Shown: positions 29,147-39,168 of the stretch, in pieces
Position numbering within the stretch: position 1 is the first letter of the stretch
Layout of the letters: each line of letters opens with the position of its first letter
Assembly: GCA_014654705.1 (NCBI GenBank)
Contig: JACVZY010000081.1
Span: 124,001 to 188,000 of the forward strand
Reading direction: 5' to 3'
DNA: 64,000 nt
From: Ignavibacteria bacterium
Lineage (GTDB): Bacteria > Bacteroidota > Ignavibacteria > Kapaibacteriales > UBA4661
Notes under the pieces: generated by a model
What the model saw: the letters and a program-made list of their open reading frames with translations, nothing else
What the model was told of the DNA's origin: nothing
Database searches by the model: none
Translations under genes and position numbers: made by a program

Positions 29147-29989
29147 CTAATAATCCACAACATTCAATGCAGTAATGTTCAATTTCGCCGCCACACGGCT
29201 CAGAACGCCGCGCACAGCATACAACGTGAAATAAAACGGAAAACGCCAGCCAATCGGCTTACCGCCCACTCGCTGCTCACCATAGAGAAGACGCTGTTTG
29301 GCAATAATGGGAAGTTTGGCGGCAGAAAGTGATGTGGAATGCTGGCGGTAGAACGTAAGTGGCGGTGAGAGTTTGATGCTATACGGCACGTGCTGGTGAA
29401 GCATAAACCAGCAAAGCATATCCTCGATGCGGTTATATTCCTCACGCTCGTCGAAGCGGATGGCATAGTCCAAGAATAAACGCCGCTCCGCCATAAGATG
29501 CGGTGTGCAGTGGCGGCGAAGCAACATTTCGTAGGTGATTTTGCGAAAGTGCACGTTTTCGGTTGGTATCGGCAGCCACATGGAAGGTGGGATTTCGGAG
29601 CGCTCCTGAAAGCGAAACATTGCTACTGAGCTAATAGCCACGCCCTCGAGCTGCATGAGCATCACTTGAAATTCGAGTTTTTGTGGGTGCCAGAGGTCGT
29701 CATTATCCAGAAAGACTACGTATTTGCCTTGTGCTGCATCCAACCCATAGTTGCGCGGTTTTGCCGGTCCGCCGCTTCGTTCGGTCAAGAAGTATGGTTG
29801 AATACGGGGTTCAGTTTTTGCGGCTGTGCGGATGAGTTCGGCAGAGTTATCGTTTGAGCAATCATCCACGATAATCATCTCCCAATGCGTGTACGTCTGA
29901 GACCGCACCGAATCAATAGTTTCAGCCAGAAATGCTGCCCCATTGTAATTTGGCGTAATGATAGAAACAAGTGGCGTAGTATCACTCAT
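29147..29989 (-). CDS. Glycosyltransferase family 2
   Basis: VSIITPNYNGAAFLAETIDSVRSQTYTHWEMIIVDDCSND; VFLDNDDLW. Confidence 0.92.
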   Translation of the reverse strand: MSDTTPLVSIITPNYNGAAFLAETIDSVRSQTYTHWEMIIVDDCSNDNSAELIRTAAKTEPRIQPYFLTERSGGPAKPRNYGLDAAQGKYVVFLDNDDLWHPQKLEFQVMLMQLEGVAISSVAMFRFQERSEIPPSMWLPIPTENVHFRKITYEMLLRRHCTPHLMAERRLFLDYAIRFDEREEYNRIEDMLCWFMLHQHVPYSIKLSPPLTFYRQHSTSLSAAKLPIIAKQRLLYGEQRVGGKPIGWRFPFYFTLYAVRGVLSRVAAKLNITALNVVDY

Positions 29990-29998
29990 CGATTATTC

Positions 29999-31231
29999 TT
30001 AAATATCCAGCAAAATCTGCGTTCGCAAAAGGTCGTCCAGCGTCTCGCGGCGGCGAATTAAGTGCGCTTTCCCGTTCACGATAAAAACTTCTGCGGGACG
30101 CGGGCGCGAGTTATAGTTCGATGCCATCATAATACCGTATGCGCCGGCATTGTGGAACGCCAAAACATCGCCTTCGCGGATTTCTGCCATCTCTCTGTCC
30201 CATGCAAAATTATCCGTCTCGCAGATATAGCCAGCGACGGAGTATGGACGCACTGCGCCATGCGGATTGGAAATATTGGTGATGTGATGATATGCCTTGT
30301 AGAACATCGGACGAATGAGGTGATTCAATCCCGTATCTACTCCGGCAAAGGTCGTGGCAGGTGTTTGCTTGACAACGTTCACGCGGGCAAGCAGCATTCC
30401 GGCTTCGCTGACAAGATATTTACCTGGCTCAAAACAAACATAAAAACTATTTCCCCGATGCTTCATCTCCTCGTGGCAGAGCACCGCCAGACGGGAACCG
30501 AGTTCTTCCACATTTGTCTCATTGTCGTCCGGTTTATACGGCACTTTGAATCCACCGCCGAAATCGAAAAAACGAAGGGTTTTGAAGCGTCTTCCTGCTT
30601 CAAGCAGTATTTGTGCGCCTTGCAGAAAAATATCGGTGTCCACAATTTCCGAGCCGGTGTGCATATGGAGTCCGGCAATGTCCAAGCCGTATTTCTCCTG
30701 AACCCGCACAATAGCGTCCACTTGCGTCATCGAAATACCAAATTTTGAGTTGATGTGTCCCGTCGAAATTTTCTCATTGCCACCCGCCATGATGTGTGGA
30801 TTGATGCGCACACAGACCGGAACACTGCCGCCGTAGGTTTGACCAAGTTTCTCCAGCATTGGCAAGTTATCTAAATTCAACCGAGCACCAAGAGCAATAG
30901 CTTCCTGTACCTCGCTGAAAGAGACATTGTTCGGGGTGTAGAAAATATTATTCGGCTCAAAACCCGCTTTCAAACCCAAATGCAGTTCGTTCAATGATAC
31001 CGTGTCCAATCCGCCGCCGATGCGACGAATAAAACTCAAAATATTGACATTGGTAAGCGCTTTGCAAGCATATTTTATCTCGTGTTCTATCCCCGCAAAG
31101 GCAGCATCCAAGCGTTTGTACTGACGTTCTATCGTAGCGGCGTCATAGACATAGACAGGAGAGCCAAATTCCTCCACAAGTCGGAGCATATCCACGCCGC
31201 CAAGCGTAAAGCGATTATCCGTAAGAGTCAT
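29999..31231 (-). CDS. lysA: Diaminopimelate decarboxylase
   Basis: PLP fold-type III: YACKALTN, HMHTGSEI, DFGGGFKVPY, EPGKYLVSEAG, CETDNFAWDR. ORF track start 31288. Confidence 0.88.
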   Translation of the reverse strand: MTLTDNRFTLGGVDMLRLVEEFGSPVYVYDAATIERQYKRLDAAFAGIEHEIKYACKALTNVNILSFIRRIGGGLDTVSLNELHLGLKAGFEPNNIFYTPNNVSFSEVQEAIALGARLNLDNLPMLEKLGQTYGGSVPVCVRINPHIMAGGNEKISTGHINSKFGISMTQVDAIVRVQEKYGLDIAGLHMHTGSEIVDTDIFLQGAQILLEAGRRFKTLRFFDFGGGFKVPYKPDDNETNVEELGSRLAVLCHEEMKHRGNSFYVCFEPGKYLVSEAGMLLARVNVVKQTPATTFAGVDTGLNHLIRPMFYKAYHHITNISNPHGAVRPYSVAGYICETDNFAWDREMAEIREGDVLAFHNAGAYGIMMASNYNSRPRPAEVFIVNGKAHLIRRRETLDDLLRTQILLDI

Positions 31232-31388
31232 AGAATGTTGTGCGTAGTGTTGAATGGTGGGTTTTACGTTTTGAGTGAATTGCGCCAAAAAGCTGTTCCT
31301 TATTGGCGTTGTAGGGGCTTGAACTCAGCACTCTACACCCAAAACGTAACGCTTACCAGAATCTTGTCTTCAGGGTGGTTTATCGTTA

Positions 31389-32126
31389 TTATTCGGCTCG
31401 GCTAATCTGGGGTTTCATCTTTGATACCACATCCTTTATTGTTGCCGATACCAAGCCGTCAATGATATTGTCCAACTCTTTGAAGTCCGGCTGCTTAATA
31501 TTGACCATGCGGAAGAGAATATCGACCCCTAGAACATCGTAGCAGTCGCGTAGTTTCTTATTGTCCGGTGAAAGAATCCACAGTGCCGGACGAGTGTGAA
31601 CGTGCTTGAGTGTGGAATTACCGTCGTGTTCATAAAAGAGCGCAAATTTTTTGCCTTTGAACTCCGTCACATACACGGGACTTGTCAGCGTGTCTGGTTC
31701 AATACCAAGCGGTTCTGGCTGCTCTTCGCGCCATTCGACCTTGCGCTTTTTGGTGTCAATCGCCAGCGCTTCGACGACTTTATCCAGTTGCATTGCCACA
31801 GCACTGCGCGTATAAACCTTGATGATTGCATACAATTCTTCCATACCGGGCGTGTTCGGGAAGTCATCAATAATAGCGCCTTCCTCGTTTACGAGTTGCA
31901 TTCGCATTATTGTTTCGCTGTCCGGCTTGAAAGGAGGCAGGCGCTCTTCGTAGAACAAGATATTGCGGTCTTTGTAACGGGTAAAAACCGGTTTTTCCAC
32001 GATACTATCCGGCTCAAGCGCCGGATATTTGCTGATTTCGTGTACTTCCCATGCTATCTTTTTCTCACGAGTAAGCTCTATAAGCGTCTGCATGACTTGG
32101 AGATACATCAAGTCCATTGTGGGCAA
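31389..32126 (-). CDS. Hypothetical protein
   Basis: 245-aa ORF with coding-like composition between lysA and sppA; family not recognised. Confidence 0.6.
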   Translation of the reverse strand: MPTMDLMYLQVMQTLIELTREKKIAWEVHEISKYPALEPDSIVEKPVFTRYKDRNILFYEERLPPFKPDSETIMRMQLVNEEGAIIDDFPNTPGMEELYAIIKVYTRSAVAMQLDKVVEALAIDTKKRKVEWREEQPEPLGIEPDTLTSPVYVTEFKGKKFALFYEHDGNSTLKHVHTRPALWILSPDNKKLRDCYDVLGVDILFRMVNIKQPDFKELDNIIDGLVSATIKDVVSKMKPQISRAE

Positions 32127-32163
32127 AGAAAAAGTGAAACTTTAGTGGTAGCCGATAGTTAGA

Positions 32164-34275
32164 TTATCGTATGTCGGGGATATTCGGCAGTGCCATCAGC
32201 ACGCGCTCTTGCGGGTTCATCGATGCAAGTTCGTAGAGGTAGAGACAGTGCTGACGGACGCTTTCAGACAGCGCCTTCCAGAACGGATTTTTTGCCACCA
32301 TTTCCGCATCCACTCGTGCACGGAGTTTTTCCAGCGTTGTTTTGGTAGCGGCTTCTTCGTCATCATCATCGTTCAGGAGCCGCTTGAAAATACGTTCATA
32401 GCGGTTTGACTCATTGGAAGGGTAACGACGAATCGAAACGCGCTGCCCGTCGGGAATACCAATACGTCGCTTGGCAATGCCAATGGCGGTGTACAGCCCA
32501 CCTAGTGTATCGACAAGCCCTTTATCAAGAGCCGCAGCGCCTGTCCAAACACGACCTTTCGCAACAGACCGCGTTTCCTCGAAAGATTTGTGGCGGCTTT
32601 CGGAGACGCGCTGCACGAAGCGCTGGTAAATTTTTGAACTTTGGTCGTGAATACGTTTTTTGTTTGCATCTGTGAGGCGGAGCGCGGGGTCATAGTCAAT
32701 AGCTGCTGGCGACGTTGTGACGGTGTCCACCGTAACGCCGATTTTTTCAAGCATCTGTGTTGCGTTGGGAAGCAGCAAAAGGACGCCAATGGAGCCGGTG
32801 ATGGTGTTCGGATGGGCAATAATTGTATCGCATGCCATTGCCATATAATATCCGCCGGAAGCTGCTACGTCGCTCATAGAAGCATAGACAGGCTTTTCTT
32901 TTGCGGTCTTGCGGATCTCTTCCCACATTTCATCGGACGCAAATACGGAACCGCCCGGAGAGTCAATCCGCAGGATTATTGCTTTCACTTTCTTGTTCTC
33001 ACGCGCCTTGCGAAGGTCTCTATTGAAAGCGCCCGATACAATTTGCCCGTCATCGTCGCCGGAGGAAACAATCGTACCCGAGGAGAAAATAATAGCAATT
33101 TGTTTGTCTTTGCTGACGTTCTCATCGTCCGCCGTTGCCGCGTAGGAATCGCTGTTGACATAACGCCCGATACCGACAAGGCGCAACTTCCCGGCAGTAT
33201 CGTCATCATCGTTATCTTTTGATTTTTTGCCGCCTTTCGACTTCTCACTATCCTTCGATTTTTCGCTATTTTTCGACTTTTTATCACTTTTGCTTTCGGT
33301 TGCGGCTGTTGCCGAATCCGCCTGTTTTTTATCTGCTTCCGCTATTTCTTCGGATTGAGCGGAGTACGCCCGTAGCTTGAGCGCTTCTTTGACGGCATTT
33401 TTTGAACGAATGCCATCAATAAACCCAAGCGCCAAAAGTGAATCGGCGGTGTAAACTCCGCGCTGCAAGACGCTTTCAACCGCAGAGGTTTTCATAGAAC
33501 GGCTTTGAGCTACAACGTTCACAAAATCCTTGGAGCGCTGTTGCAACAGCTCACGAAGTTCCTGCTTCGCCGGATCGCTGTATTGAGTGCGGCTGTACGG
33601 CTCAACGGCGGATTTGAACTCTTCAAATTGTTCTACATAAAAATCAACCCCAATTTTCTCCAATGTTCCTTTGAAAAACACACCCATTGCGCTGAAACCG
33701 TTCATCTCAAGTAATCCTTCGGTCGGCATAAAAATAGAATCGGCGACCGACGCGGTGTAATAATCACGCTCTGCACCGTAATCCAAGTGTGCATAGATAA
33801 ATTTGCCCGATGTTTTGAAATCTTCCAGCGCAGCGCGTATTTCCGCAAGTTTTGCCCCGCCGGCTCGAATACCGCCGTCAAGGAAAATACCGGTAATATT
33901 TTCGTCATTTTTTGCACGCCGAATACCAGAGAGCATTTCGTAAAAACTCGGCGCGGTTTCGGTATTGGAAAAGAATGCAAGCGGATCGTCGCTGACGCGC
34001 TCTTCGACTGCACCAGCGAGCTTGATGTGCAGCACTGAGTGTTCTTTCACGCTTGCCGTTTTTTTATTGTCGAATGCACTGCTAATAGAGACAATCACGC
34101 CTGCAATAAGAGCAAAGAAGCCGAAAATGATAACTAAAAATATCAAAAGCGGAATCCACCACCGCGAACGACGACGTTCATATGGCTCGTAACGCGGATA
34201 GCGAGGGTATTGCGGGTTGTGCGATGGGTCTTGAGAGTAGGGGGTGTTGGGGGTGTCCATAGTAGTAGCTAACAC
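32164..34275 (-). CDS. sppA: Signal peptide peptidase SppA, long (67K) type
   Basis: N-terminal TM; IILRIDSPGGSVFASDEMW, MSDVAASGGYYMAMACDTI, GRVWTGAAALDKGLVDTLGG. Confidence 0.92.
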   Translation of the reverse strand: MLATTMDTPNTPYSQDPSHNPQYPRYPRYEPYERRRSRWWIPLLIFLVIIFGFFALIAGVIVSISSAFDNKKTASVKEHSVLHIKLAGAVEERVSDDPLAFFSNTETAPSFYEMLSGIRRAKNDENITGIFLDGGIRAGGAKLAEIRAALEDFKTSGKFIYAHLDYGAERDYYTASVADSIFMPTEGLLEMNGFSAMGVFFKGTLEKIGVDFYVEQFEEFKSAVEPYSRTQYSDPAKQELRELLQQRSKDFVNVVAQSRSMKTSAVESVLQRGVYTADSLLALGFIDGIRSKNAVKEALKLRAYSAQSEEIAEADKKQADSATAATESKSDKKSKNSEKSKDSEKSKGGKKSKDNDDDDTAGKLRLVGIGRYVNSDSYAATADDENVSKDKQIAIIFSSGTIVSSGDDDGQIVSGAFNRDLRKARENKKVKAIILRIDSPGGSVFASDEMWEEIRKTAKEKPVYASMSDVAASGGYYMAMACDTIIAHPNTITGSIGVLLLLPNATQMLEKIGVTVDTVTTSPAAIDYDPALRLTDANKKRIHDQSSKIYQRFVQRVSESRHKSFEETRSVAKGRVWTGAAALDKGLVDTLGGLYTAIGIAKRRIGIPDGQRVSIRRYPSNESNRYERIFKRLLNDDDDEEAATKTTLEKLRARVDAEMVAKNPFWKALSESVRQHCLYLYELASMNPQERVLMALPNIPDIR

Positions 34276-34482
34276 AGTTGAGGTTAAAGAACAGTAGGCT
34301 TATAACCACGAATCCGAAGATGTATGGCGCGAAACCAATGTTCTGCACGTGGCTTCTCCACGTTGAACGGTAGTTTTCTGGCAAAGTTACGCGGAAAATT
34401 GAAAGTACAAAGTAAAAAGTAGCGAAAAGTGTTGTAACTTCAGTTTTTCGGTACATTATTTTGACCATTTTCTGCAATAGTC

Positions 34483-34887
34483 ATGCCTTCATTCCTGAAC
34501 ATAGTCCTCGTTTTTCTGGGTGGCGGAGTGGGAAGTGTGCTTCGCTTTCTCGTCTCGGTGCTTGTTGTGAATCGCATTGGTACGTCATTTCCTTTTGCCA
34601 CGCTTGGCATTAATGTTGCGGGGTCGCTCTGCATCGGTGTTGTAGTGGCGCTTGCCGGGGAGCGCCTCAGTGTACTTTCCGAATCTGCCCGATTTTTCTT
34701 AGCAGTGGGTTTTTGTGGGGGCTTCACCACGTTTTCCACGTTTTCGCTGGAGTCGTTGACTATACTTCAATCGGGGCGACCACTGCTTGCGTTTGTGTAT
34801 GTTCTTTTGAGCGTGTGCCTTTGCGTCATCGGCACAGCATCTGGCTTGGGGCTGACGTACTGGTGGTGGAAGCGGATGGGAGTGTAG
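34483..34887 (+). CDS. crcB: Fluoride ion channel CrcB/FluC
   Basis: GGGVGSVLRFLVS, FPFATLGINVAGS, GFCGGFTTFSTFSLE. Confidence 0.93.
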   Translation: MPSFLNIVLVFLGGGVGSVLRFLVSVLVVNRIGTSFPFATLGINVAGSLCIGVVVALAGERLSVLSESARFFLAVGFCGGFTTFSTFSLESLTILQSGRPLLAFVYVLLSVCLCVIGTASGLGLTYWWWKRMGV

Positions 34888-34962
34888 GCGATATGCAGCA
34901 GCGTGCAATCTGCAAATTCTCCCAAAACTACCTTTCAGTCCAGCACTCAAATAGTCTGGCGC

Positions 34963-36009
34963 TCAAAAGGTATCACTTTTGCTGTACGCACGCAGCAAGG
35001 GCGCTACCCGTGTGCCGAGTAATTCTATGGATTTCATGAGTTTGTCGTGTGGCAAGGACGCAATATCCATCTGAAACGTAATACGCGAAATACCGCCCAA
35101 AGCCTTGCTATGTCTGATAATTCTCTCGGCTATCTCTTCGGGGTCGCCGACTAAGATTGCACCTAGCGAGGTCGTTTGGGCGTCGAAATGCTCACGTGTT
35201 ACAGCCGACCAGCCGCGTTCTTTACCAATAGAACTAAAAGATTGTGCATAGCCGGGGAAAAACTCATCTGTGGCTTCCTGCCTTGTCTTGGCAACATAGC
35301 CCAACGAGTGCAAACCAACTTTTAGTTGTTCCGCCGGATGCCCTGCTTTTCTGCCCGCTTCTTTGTACAAGTCCACCAACGGGCGAAAACGATGCGTCTC
35401 TCCGCCAATCACCGCCACCATAAGGGGCAGCCCCAGTAATCCCGCACGAGCAAACGAAGCAGGCGTGCCGCCGACACCTATCCAAATGGGTAGTGGGTTT
35501 TGCAAGGGGCGTGGGTACACACCTTGCCCAGTGAGAGCCGGACGAAATTGACCAGACCAGTGAACGTGTTCATTCTCTCGCAAGGTGAGCAGCAGGTCAA
35601 GTTTTTCGGTAAAAAGTTCGTCGTAATCCTGAAGATTCAAGCCAAAAAGCGGGAATGCCTCTATGAATGAGCCACGCCCGACGACCATTTCAATACGTCC
35701 TTTGGAAATAAGATCCAGCGTTGCAAAGTTTTGAAACACACGTACCGGATCGGCTGCACTCAGCACCGTAACAGCACTGGTGAGACGAATATTTTTTGTT
35801 CGTGCGGCGGCGGCGGCAAGAATCACGGCGGGTGCAGAATCCAGAAATTCTTTTCGATGATGCTCGCCAATACCGAATACATCCAGCCCCACACTATCGG
35901 CAAATTCGATGCGCTCAAGAATCTGACTCATGGCATCGACGGCACTTAGTGTAACGCCGGAGCCATTATCGAAGAGTGCGGAGACGAAACTGTCAATTCC
36001 TATTTCCAT
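34963..36009 (-). CDS. LLM class flavin-dependent oxidoreductase (luciferase-like)
   Basis: FGIGEHHRKEFLDSAPAVILAAAAARTKNIRLTSAVTVLSAADPVRVFQNFATLDLIS. Confidence 0.9.
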   Translation of the reverse strand: MEIGIDSFVSALFDNGSGVTLSAVDAMSQILERIEFADSVGLDVFGIGEHHRKEFLDSAPAVILAAAAARTKNIRLTSAVTVLSAADPVRVFQNFATLDLISKGRIEMVVGRGSFIEAFPLFGLNLQDYDELFTEKLDLLLTLRENEHVHWSGQFRPALTGQGVYPRPLQNPLPIWIGVGGTPASFARAGLLGLPLMVAVIGGETHRFRPLVDLYKEAGRKAGHPAEQLKVGLHSLGYVAKTRQEATDEFFPGYAQSFSSIGKERGWSAVTREHFDAQTTSLGAILVGDPEEIAERIIRHSKALGGISRITFQMDIASLPHDKLMKSIELLGTRVAPLLRAYSKSDTF

Positions 36010-36034
36010 AGCCTATTGTGATAAAATTTGGAGC

Positions 36035-36071
36035 AAAAAAAGCGGCTCAAAACACGTTGTTTCAAGCCGCT
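36035..36071 (-). terminator. Rho-independent terminator downstream of tRNA-Ser
   Basis: Minus strand AGCGGCTTGAAACAACGTGTTTTGAGCCGCT followed by a T-run. Confidence 0.75.
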
Positions 36072-36074
36072 TCG

Positions 36075-36163
36075 CGGAGAGAGAGGGATTCGAACCCTCG
36101 GTAATGCTTGCGCAGTACGACGGTTTAGCAAACCGTTGGTTTCAGCCACTCACCCATCTCTCC
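36075..36163 (-). tRNA. tRNA-Ser (anticodon GCU)
   Basis: Reverse complement GGAGAGATGGGTGAGTGGCTGAAACCAACGGTTTGCTAAACCG...GGTTCGAATCCCTCTCTCTCCG; 7-bp acceptor stem, long variable arm, anticodon GCT, discriminator G. Confidence 0.95.
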
Positions 36164-36200
36164 GGGAGTGCGAAACGCTTGTAATGTGCATTACAGTTCG

Positions 36201-36231
36201 CCAATTTAGCTGTTTTTGCTACTCTGTGCAA
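36201..36231 (-). promoter_or_regulatory. Putative Bacteroidota-type promoter for tRNA-Ser
   Basis: Minus strand TTG-N20-TAAATTGG ending ~38 nt upstream of the tRNA 5' end. Confidence 0.45.
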
Positions 36232-36447
36232 GAAAATTTTTACTGCCGTACGGAAGAATTTTTCATACCACGCAAAACTTTGTTTCACTTTGCCGTAAAG
36301 AATCACTAGATTTGGTAGTCTTTCGCTTCACACTACTGCTTCAGAGTGTGTTTCGGTGCATCGTCCTAGACAGCACAGCATCTCCAGACTGATTCGGAAT
36401 TATTTCTCGTTCATTTCTCGGACAACACCTCGTACAAACTCAACGCT

Positions 36448-37794
36448 ATGCCGCCGCTTACGTTCACATCGCCCGCAACGCTCCACGAGATTCTCGAAGA
36501 ACTCTATACGCTTCGCCGTTTTCATGCGACCGCAGGCTTGCATCGTATTCAGTCTTTACTTGAGGCACTCGGCAAACCTCACAACCGTTTCCCGTCTATT
36601 CATATCGCCGGAACAAACGGCAAAGGCACGGTTTCATCGGTGCTGGCATCGGTGCTGCGTGAGGCGGGCTTTACCGTTGGTCTTTACACTTCGCCACATA
36701 TTTTGCGGTTCAATGAGCGCATTCGCGTGAATGGCGAGGAAGTCAGTGATGAGGATTTGTACAGTCTGGTTCAGACTATCATGCCGCTTGTTGTTGCGGA
36801 AAATGCAACGTTTTTTGAAGCCGCTACCGCACTTGCTTTTCAGCATTTTGCCGCACGAAACGTGGACATAGCCATTATCGAAACCGGACTGGGCGGGCGC
36901 TTGGATGCTACCAACATTTTAACCGCAGAAAACGTGCTGGCTACAGCAATTACCTCTATTGACTACGACCACACCGAATATCTTGGCGATACGCTTCCCG
37001 AAATTGCCTCCGAAAAAGCCGGAATTATGAAGCAGAATGTGCCGTGTGTCATCGCGGAATCGCGCCCAAGCCTTCGCGCAACATTTGAAGACTATGCAGA
37101 GCGTCACAAAGCAGATATACTCTTTCTTGACGATGAGTACAGCGTCTTAATACAACAATGTAAGCCTGATTTTTCCATGACCGTCAGTCTTACTTCGCCG
37201 CAGGGAACGCTCCACACGGTGGAATCACGCCTCTGCGGAACACATCAAGCGCACAATATTCTTACTGCTTTTGCTGTTCTCGACCGTATTGGCGTAAACT
37301 TTCGCACCACACCAGACCACTTTCGAAGCGGCTTGCAGAGCATTACGGCAAATAGCGGTCTGCGTGGACGCATTGAACTTCTGAGCGCAAGCCCGGTTGT
37401 GGTGATGGATGTGGCGCATAATCCTGCCGGAATGACGATGCTCATTCAAACGCTCGAACGCTGTGGGTATGCGGATGTGCGCTGGAACGCTCTTTTTGCA
37501 GCAATGCAGGACAAACAAATGGATGCAATGCTCGCCACGCTTGCGCCCGTTCTTCGGCGCTTGCACGTTCCCACGCTCAGCTTCCCCCGCGCCCGTACTG
37601 CGCGCGATATTGTGCATGAAGCTTCTCGTTTCGGCATCGTCGCCGAAGAATACCCATCCGTAGCGGATGCTTGCGAAAGAGTCTTCGCCACGAACGAGCC
37701 AACACTTATCGTCGGTTCGTTCCACTTAGCGGAAGATGTTTTGCGCTGGTGGGAGGCGCATTCGGCGGAAATTATATCGGTCAATAGCTTGTAA
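36448..37794 (+). CDS. folC: Bifunctional folylpolyglutamate synthase/dihydrofolate synthase
   Basis: IHIAGTNGKGTVSSVLASVLREAGFTVGLYTSPHI; ETGLGGRLDATNI; MDVAHNPAG. Confidence 0.93.
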   Translation: MPPLTFTSPATLHEILEELYTLRRFHATAGLHRIQSLLEALGKPHNRFPSIHIAGTNGKGTVSSVLASVLREAGFTVGLYTSPHILRFNERIRVNGEEVSDEDLYSLVQTIMPLVVAENATFFEAATALAFQHFAARNVDIAIIETGLGGRLDATNILTAENVLATAITSIDYDHTEYLGDTLPEIASEKAGIMKQNVPCVIAESRPSLRATFEDYAERHKADILFLDDEYSVLIQQCKPDFSMTVSLTSPQGTLHTVESRLCGTHQAHNILTAFAVLDRIGVNFRTTPDHFRSGLQSITANSGLRGRIELLSASPVVVMDVAHNPAGMTMLIQTLERCGYADVRWNALFAAMQDKQMDAMLATLAPVLRRLHVPTLSFPRARTARDIVHEASRFGIVAEEYPSVADACERVFATNEPTLIVGSFHLAEDVLRWWEAHSAEIISVNSL

Positions 37795-37840
37795 TAGCAC
37801 TGGTTTGGTAAGGGAAGTCTTGGTTTACAAATGTTTAACC

Positions 37841-37894
37841 TTGATTTGAGGAAAGTTTTTCGTATCTTGCTTTTATAGTTGATGTATCAACTAT
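37841..37894 (+). promoter_or_regulatory. Putative promoter (TTG-N19-TATCTTGC) with adjacent 20-bp palindrome
   Basis: TTG 37841-37843, TATCTTGC 37863-37870, palindrome atagttgat-gt-atcaactat 37875-37894. Confidence 0.5.
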
Positions 37895-37938
37895 TTATAT
37901 CTCCACAATCAAGACTTTATTCACAATCAGTATATTCT

Positions 37939-39030
37939 ATGAAATCACGATTTGTAGCGTTTTTCAAGCGTATTGGGCAGCGTATTGGGCGTGTCAAGAA
38001 AAAAAAATCGGTCTTTGTAACGCCTCAACCCGCACTCACGGCGGCTCCACAACCCTTGCTCTTGGAAGCGGCAAAAGTATTTTATGACGAAACTGAGGTT
38101 CTCTCCGGCAACATTCGCATTCACGTCGGGCGCTGGAACGTTGTCGGCGCAAAGCAGACAGTACTCCTCATTCACGGGCTTTCGGCGAATCATATGTGCT
38201 GGAAGGTGATGGGGGAATTTTTGCAGCAGCAGGGCATAAACGTTGTGGCGGTGGACTTGCGCGGTCGCGGTCGCTCCGACAAGCCTCGTGGCGATTATGG
38301 CACAAAAGCGCATATTCCCGATATGTGTGCGGTCATTGAGCAGCTTGGGCTAAACGCGCCCGGACGCGAAAAGCCGATTGTCATTGGGCATTCGCTTGGT
38401 GCGGCAGTGGGCATGGTACTGGCATGGAAACATCCCGAATACGTCGGCAAACTCGTGCTGATGGATGCCGGAGCGCCGATTAGCCCCATTAACGCGCTCA
38501 AAGCATATTTCACGATTCGCTCGTCGGTGCAGCGTCTCGGGACGGTCTATCCAAGCGCAGAGGCATATATTGAGCGCATGAAGGAAATTCCCATGCTTCA
38601 GCCCTGGGAGGAAGTGATAGAAGAATATGTTCGCTACGACCTTGAGGATGTGGGCGAAGGGCGCGTCCGTTCTAGCGTTCCGCCCTATGTGGTGGAAGCG
38701 GAATACAATAGCATCGGCAGTTCACTCAGCATCGGCACTATTTTCAAGAATAATCTCCTGCACCCCTTGAAGCAGATTCGTCGTGTGATTGACAGTGAAA
38801 TTTTGCATTTCCGCTATTCCGAACTCCGAATGCCCGTGCTGGCTATCGGAGCGGGCGCATACAATCTGCGTCCGGGCGACGAAATCTTGCCGCCGAAGGG
38901 CTTAGAATTTTTGAAAAACCATATTCCCAACTGCACGACGCACACCGTCGAGGGCGCAAACCACTACACGCTTATCTTCGGGAAATTCCCCGACCGCGAC
39001 GCGGCGATACTTGATTTTATCAATCGGTGA
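37939..39030 (+). CDS. Alpha/beta hydrolase
   Basis: LLIHGLSANHMCW, DLRGRGRSDKP, VIGHSLGAAVGMVLA; start moved from 37879 because that ATG lies inside the putative promoter palindrome. Confidence 0.88.
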   Translation: MKSRFVAFFKRIGQRIGRVKKKKSVFVTPQPALTAAPQPLLLEAAKVFYDETEVLSGNIRIHVGRWNVVGAKQTVLLIHGLSANHMCWKVMGEFLQQQGINVVAVDLRGRGRSDKPRGDYGTKAHIPDMCAVIEQLGLNAPGREKPIVIGHSLGAAVGMVLAWKHPEYVGKLVLMDAGAPISPINALKAYFTIRSSVQRLGTVYPSAEAYIERMKEIPMLQPWEEVIEEYVRYDLEDVGEGRVRSSVPPYVVEAEYNSIGSSLSIGTIFKNNLLHPLKQIRRVIDSEILHFRYSELRMPVLAIGAGAYNLRPGDEILPPKGLEFLKNHIPNCTTHTVEGANHYTLIFGKFPDRDAAILDFINR

Positions 39031-39055
39031 GGAATATCTCCGCATAGGTACTCAC

Positions 39056-39117
39056 ATCCTCACACTAAGCCTACCCGAAGCACCTTGCCGTGCTTTGGGC
39101 GGACTCAGTGTGAGGAT
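39056..39117. terminator. Long hairpin between convergent genes (likely bidirectional terminator)
   Basis: atcctcacact (39056-39066) / agtgtgaggat (39107-39117), plus inner pairing cccgaagcac/gtgctttggg. Confidence 0.6.
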
Positions 39118-39168
39118 TGTTTGGTATCGGTTCGTTTGGCGAGCAATACTTGACTGATTACTGTACCG

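Noticed and set aside
34276-34482. Fluoride riboswitch upstream of crcB
   Set aside because: No crcB-motif consensus recognised; only a small hairpin (acgtgg-cttct-ccacgt) far from the start.
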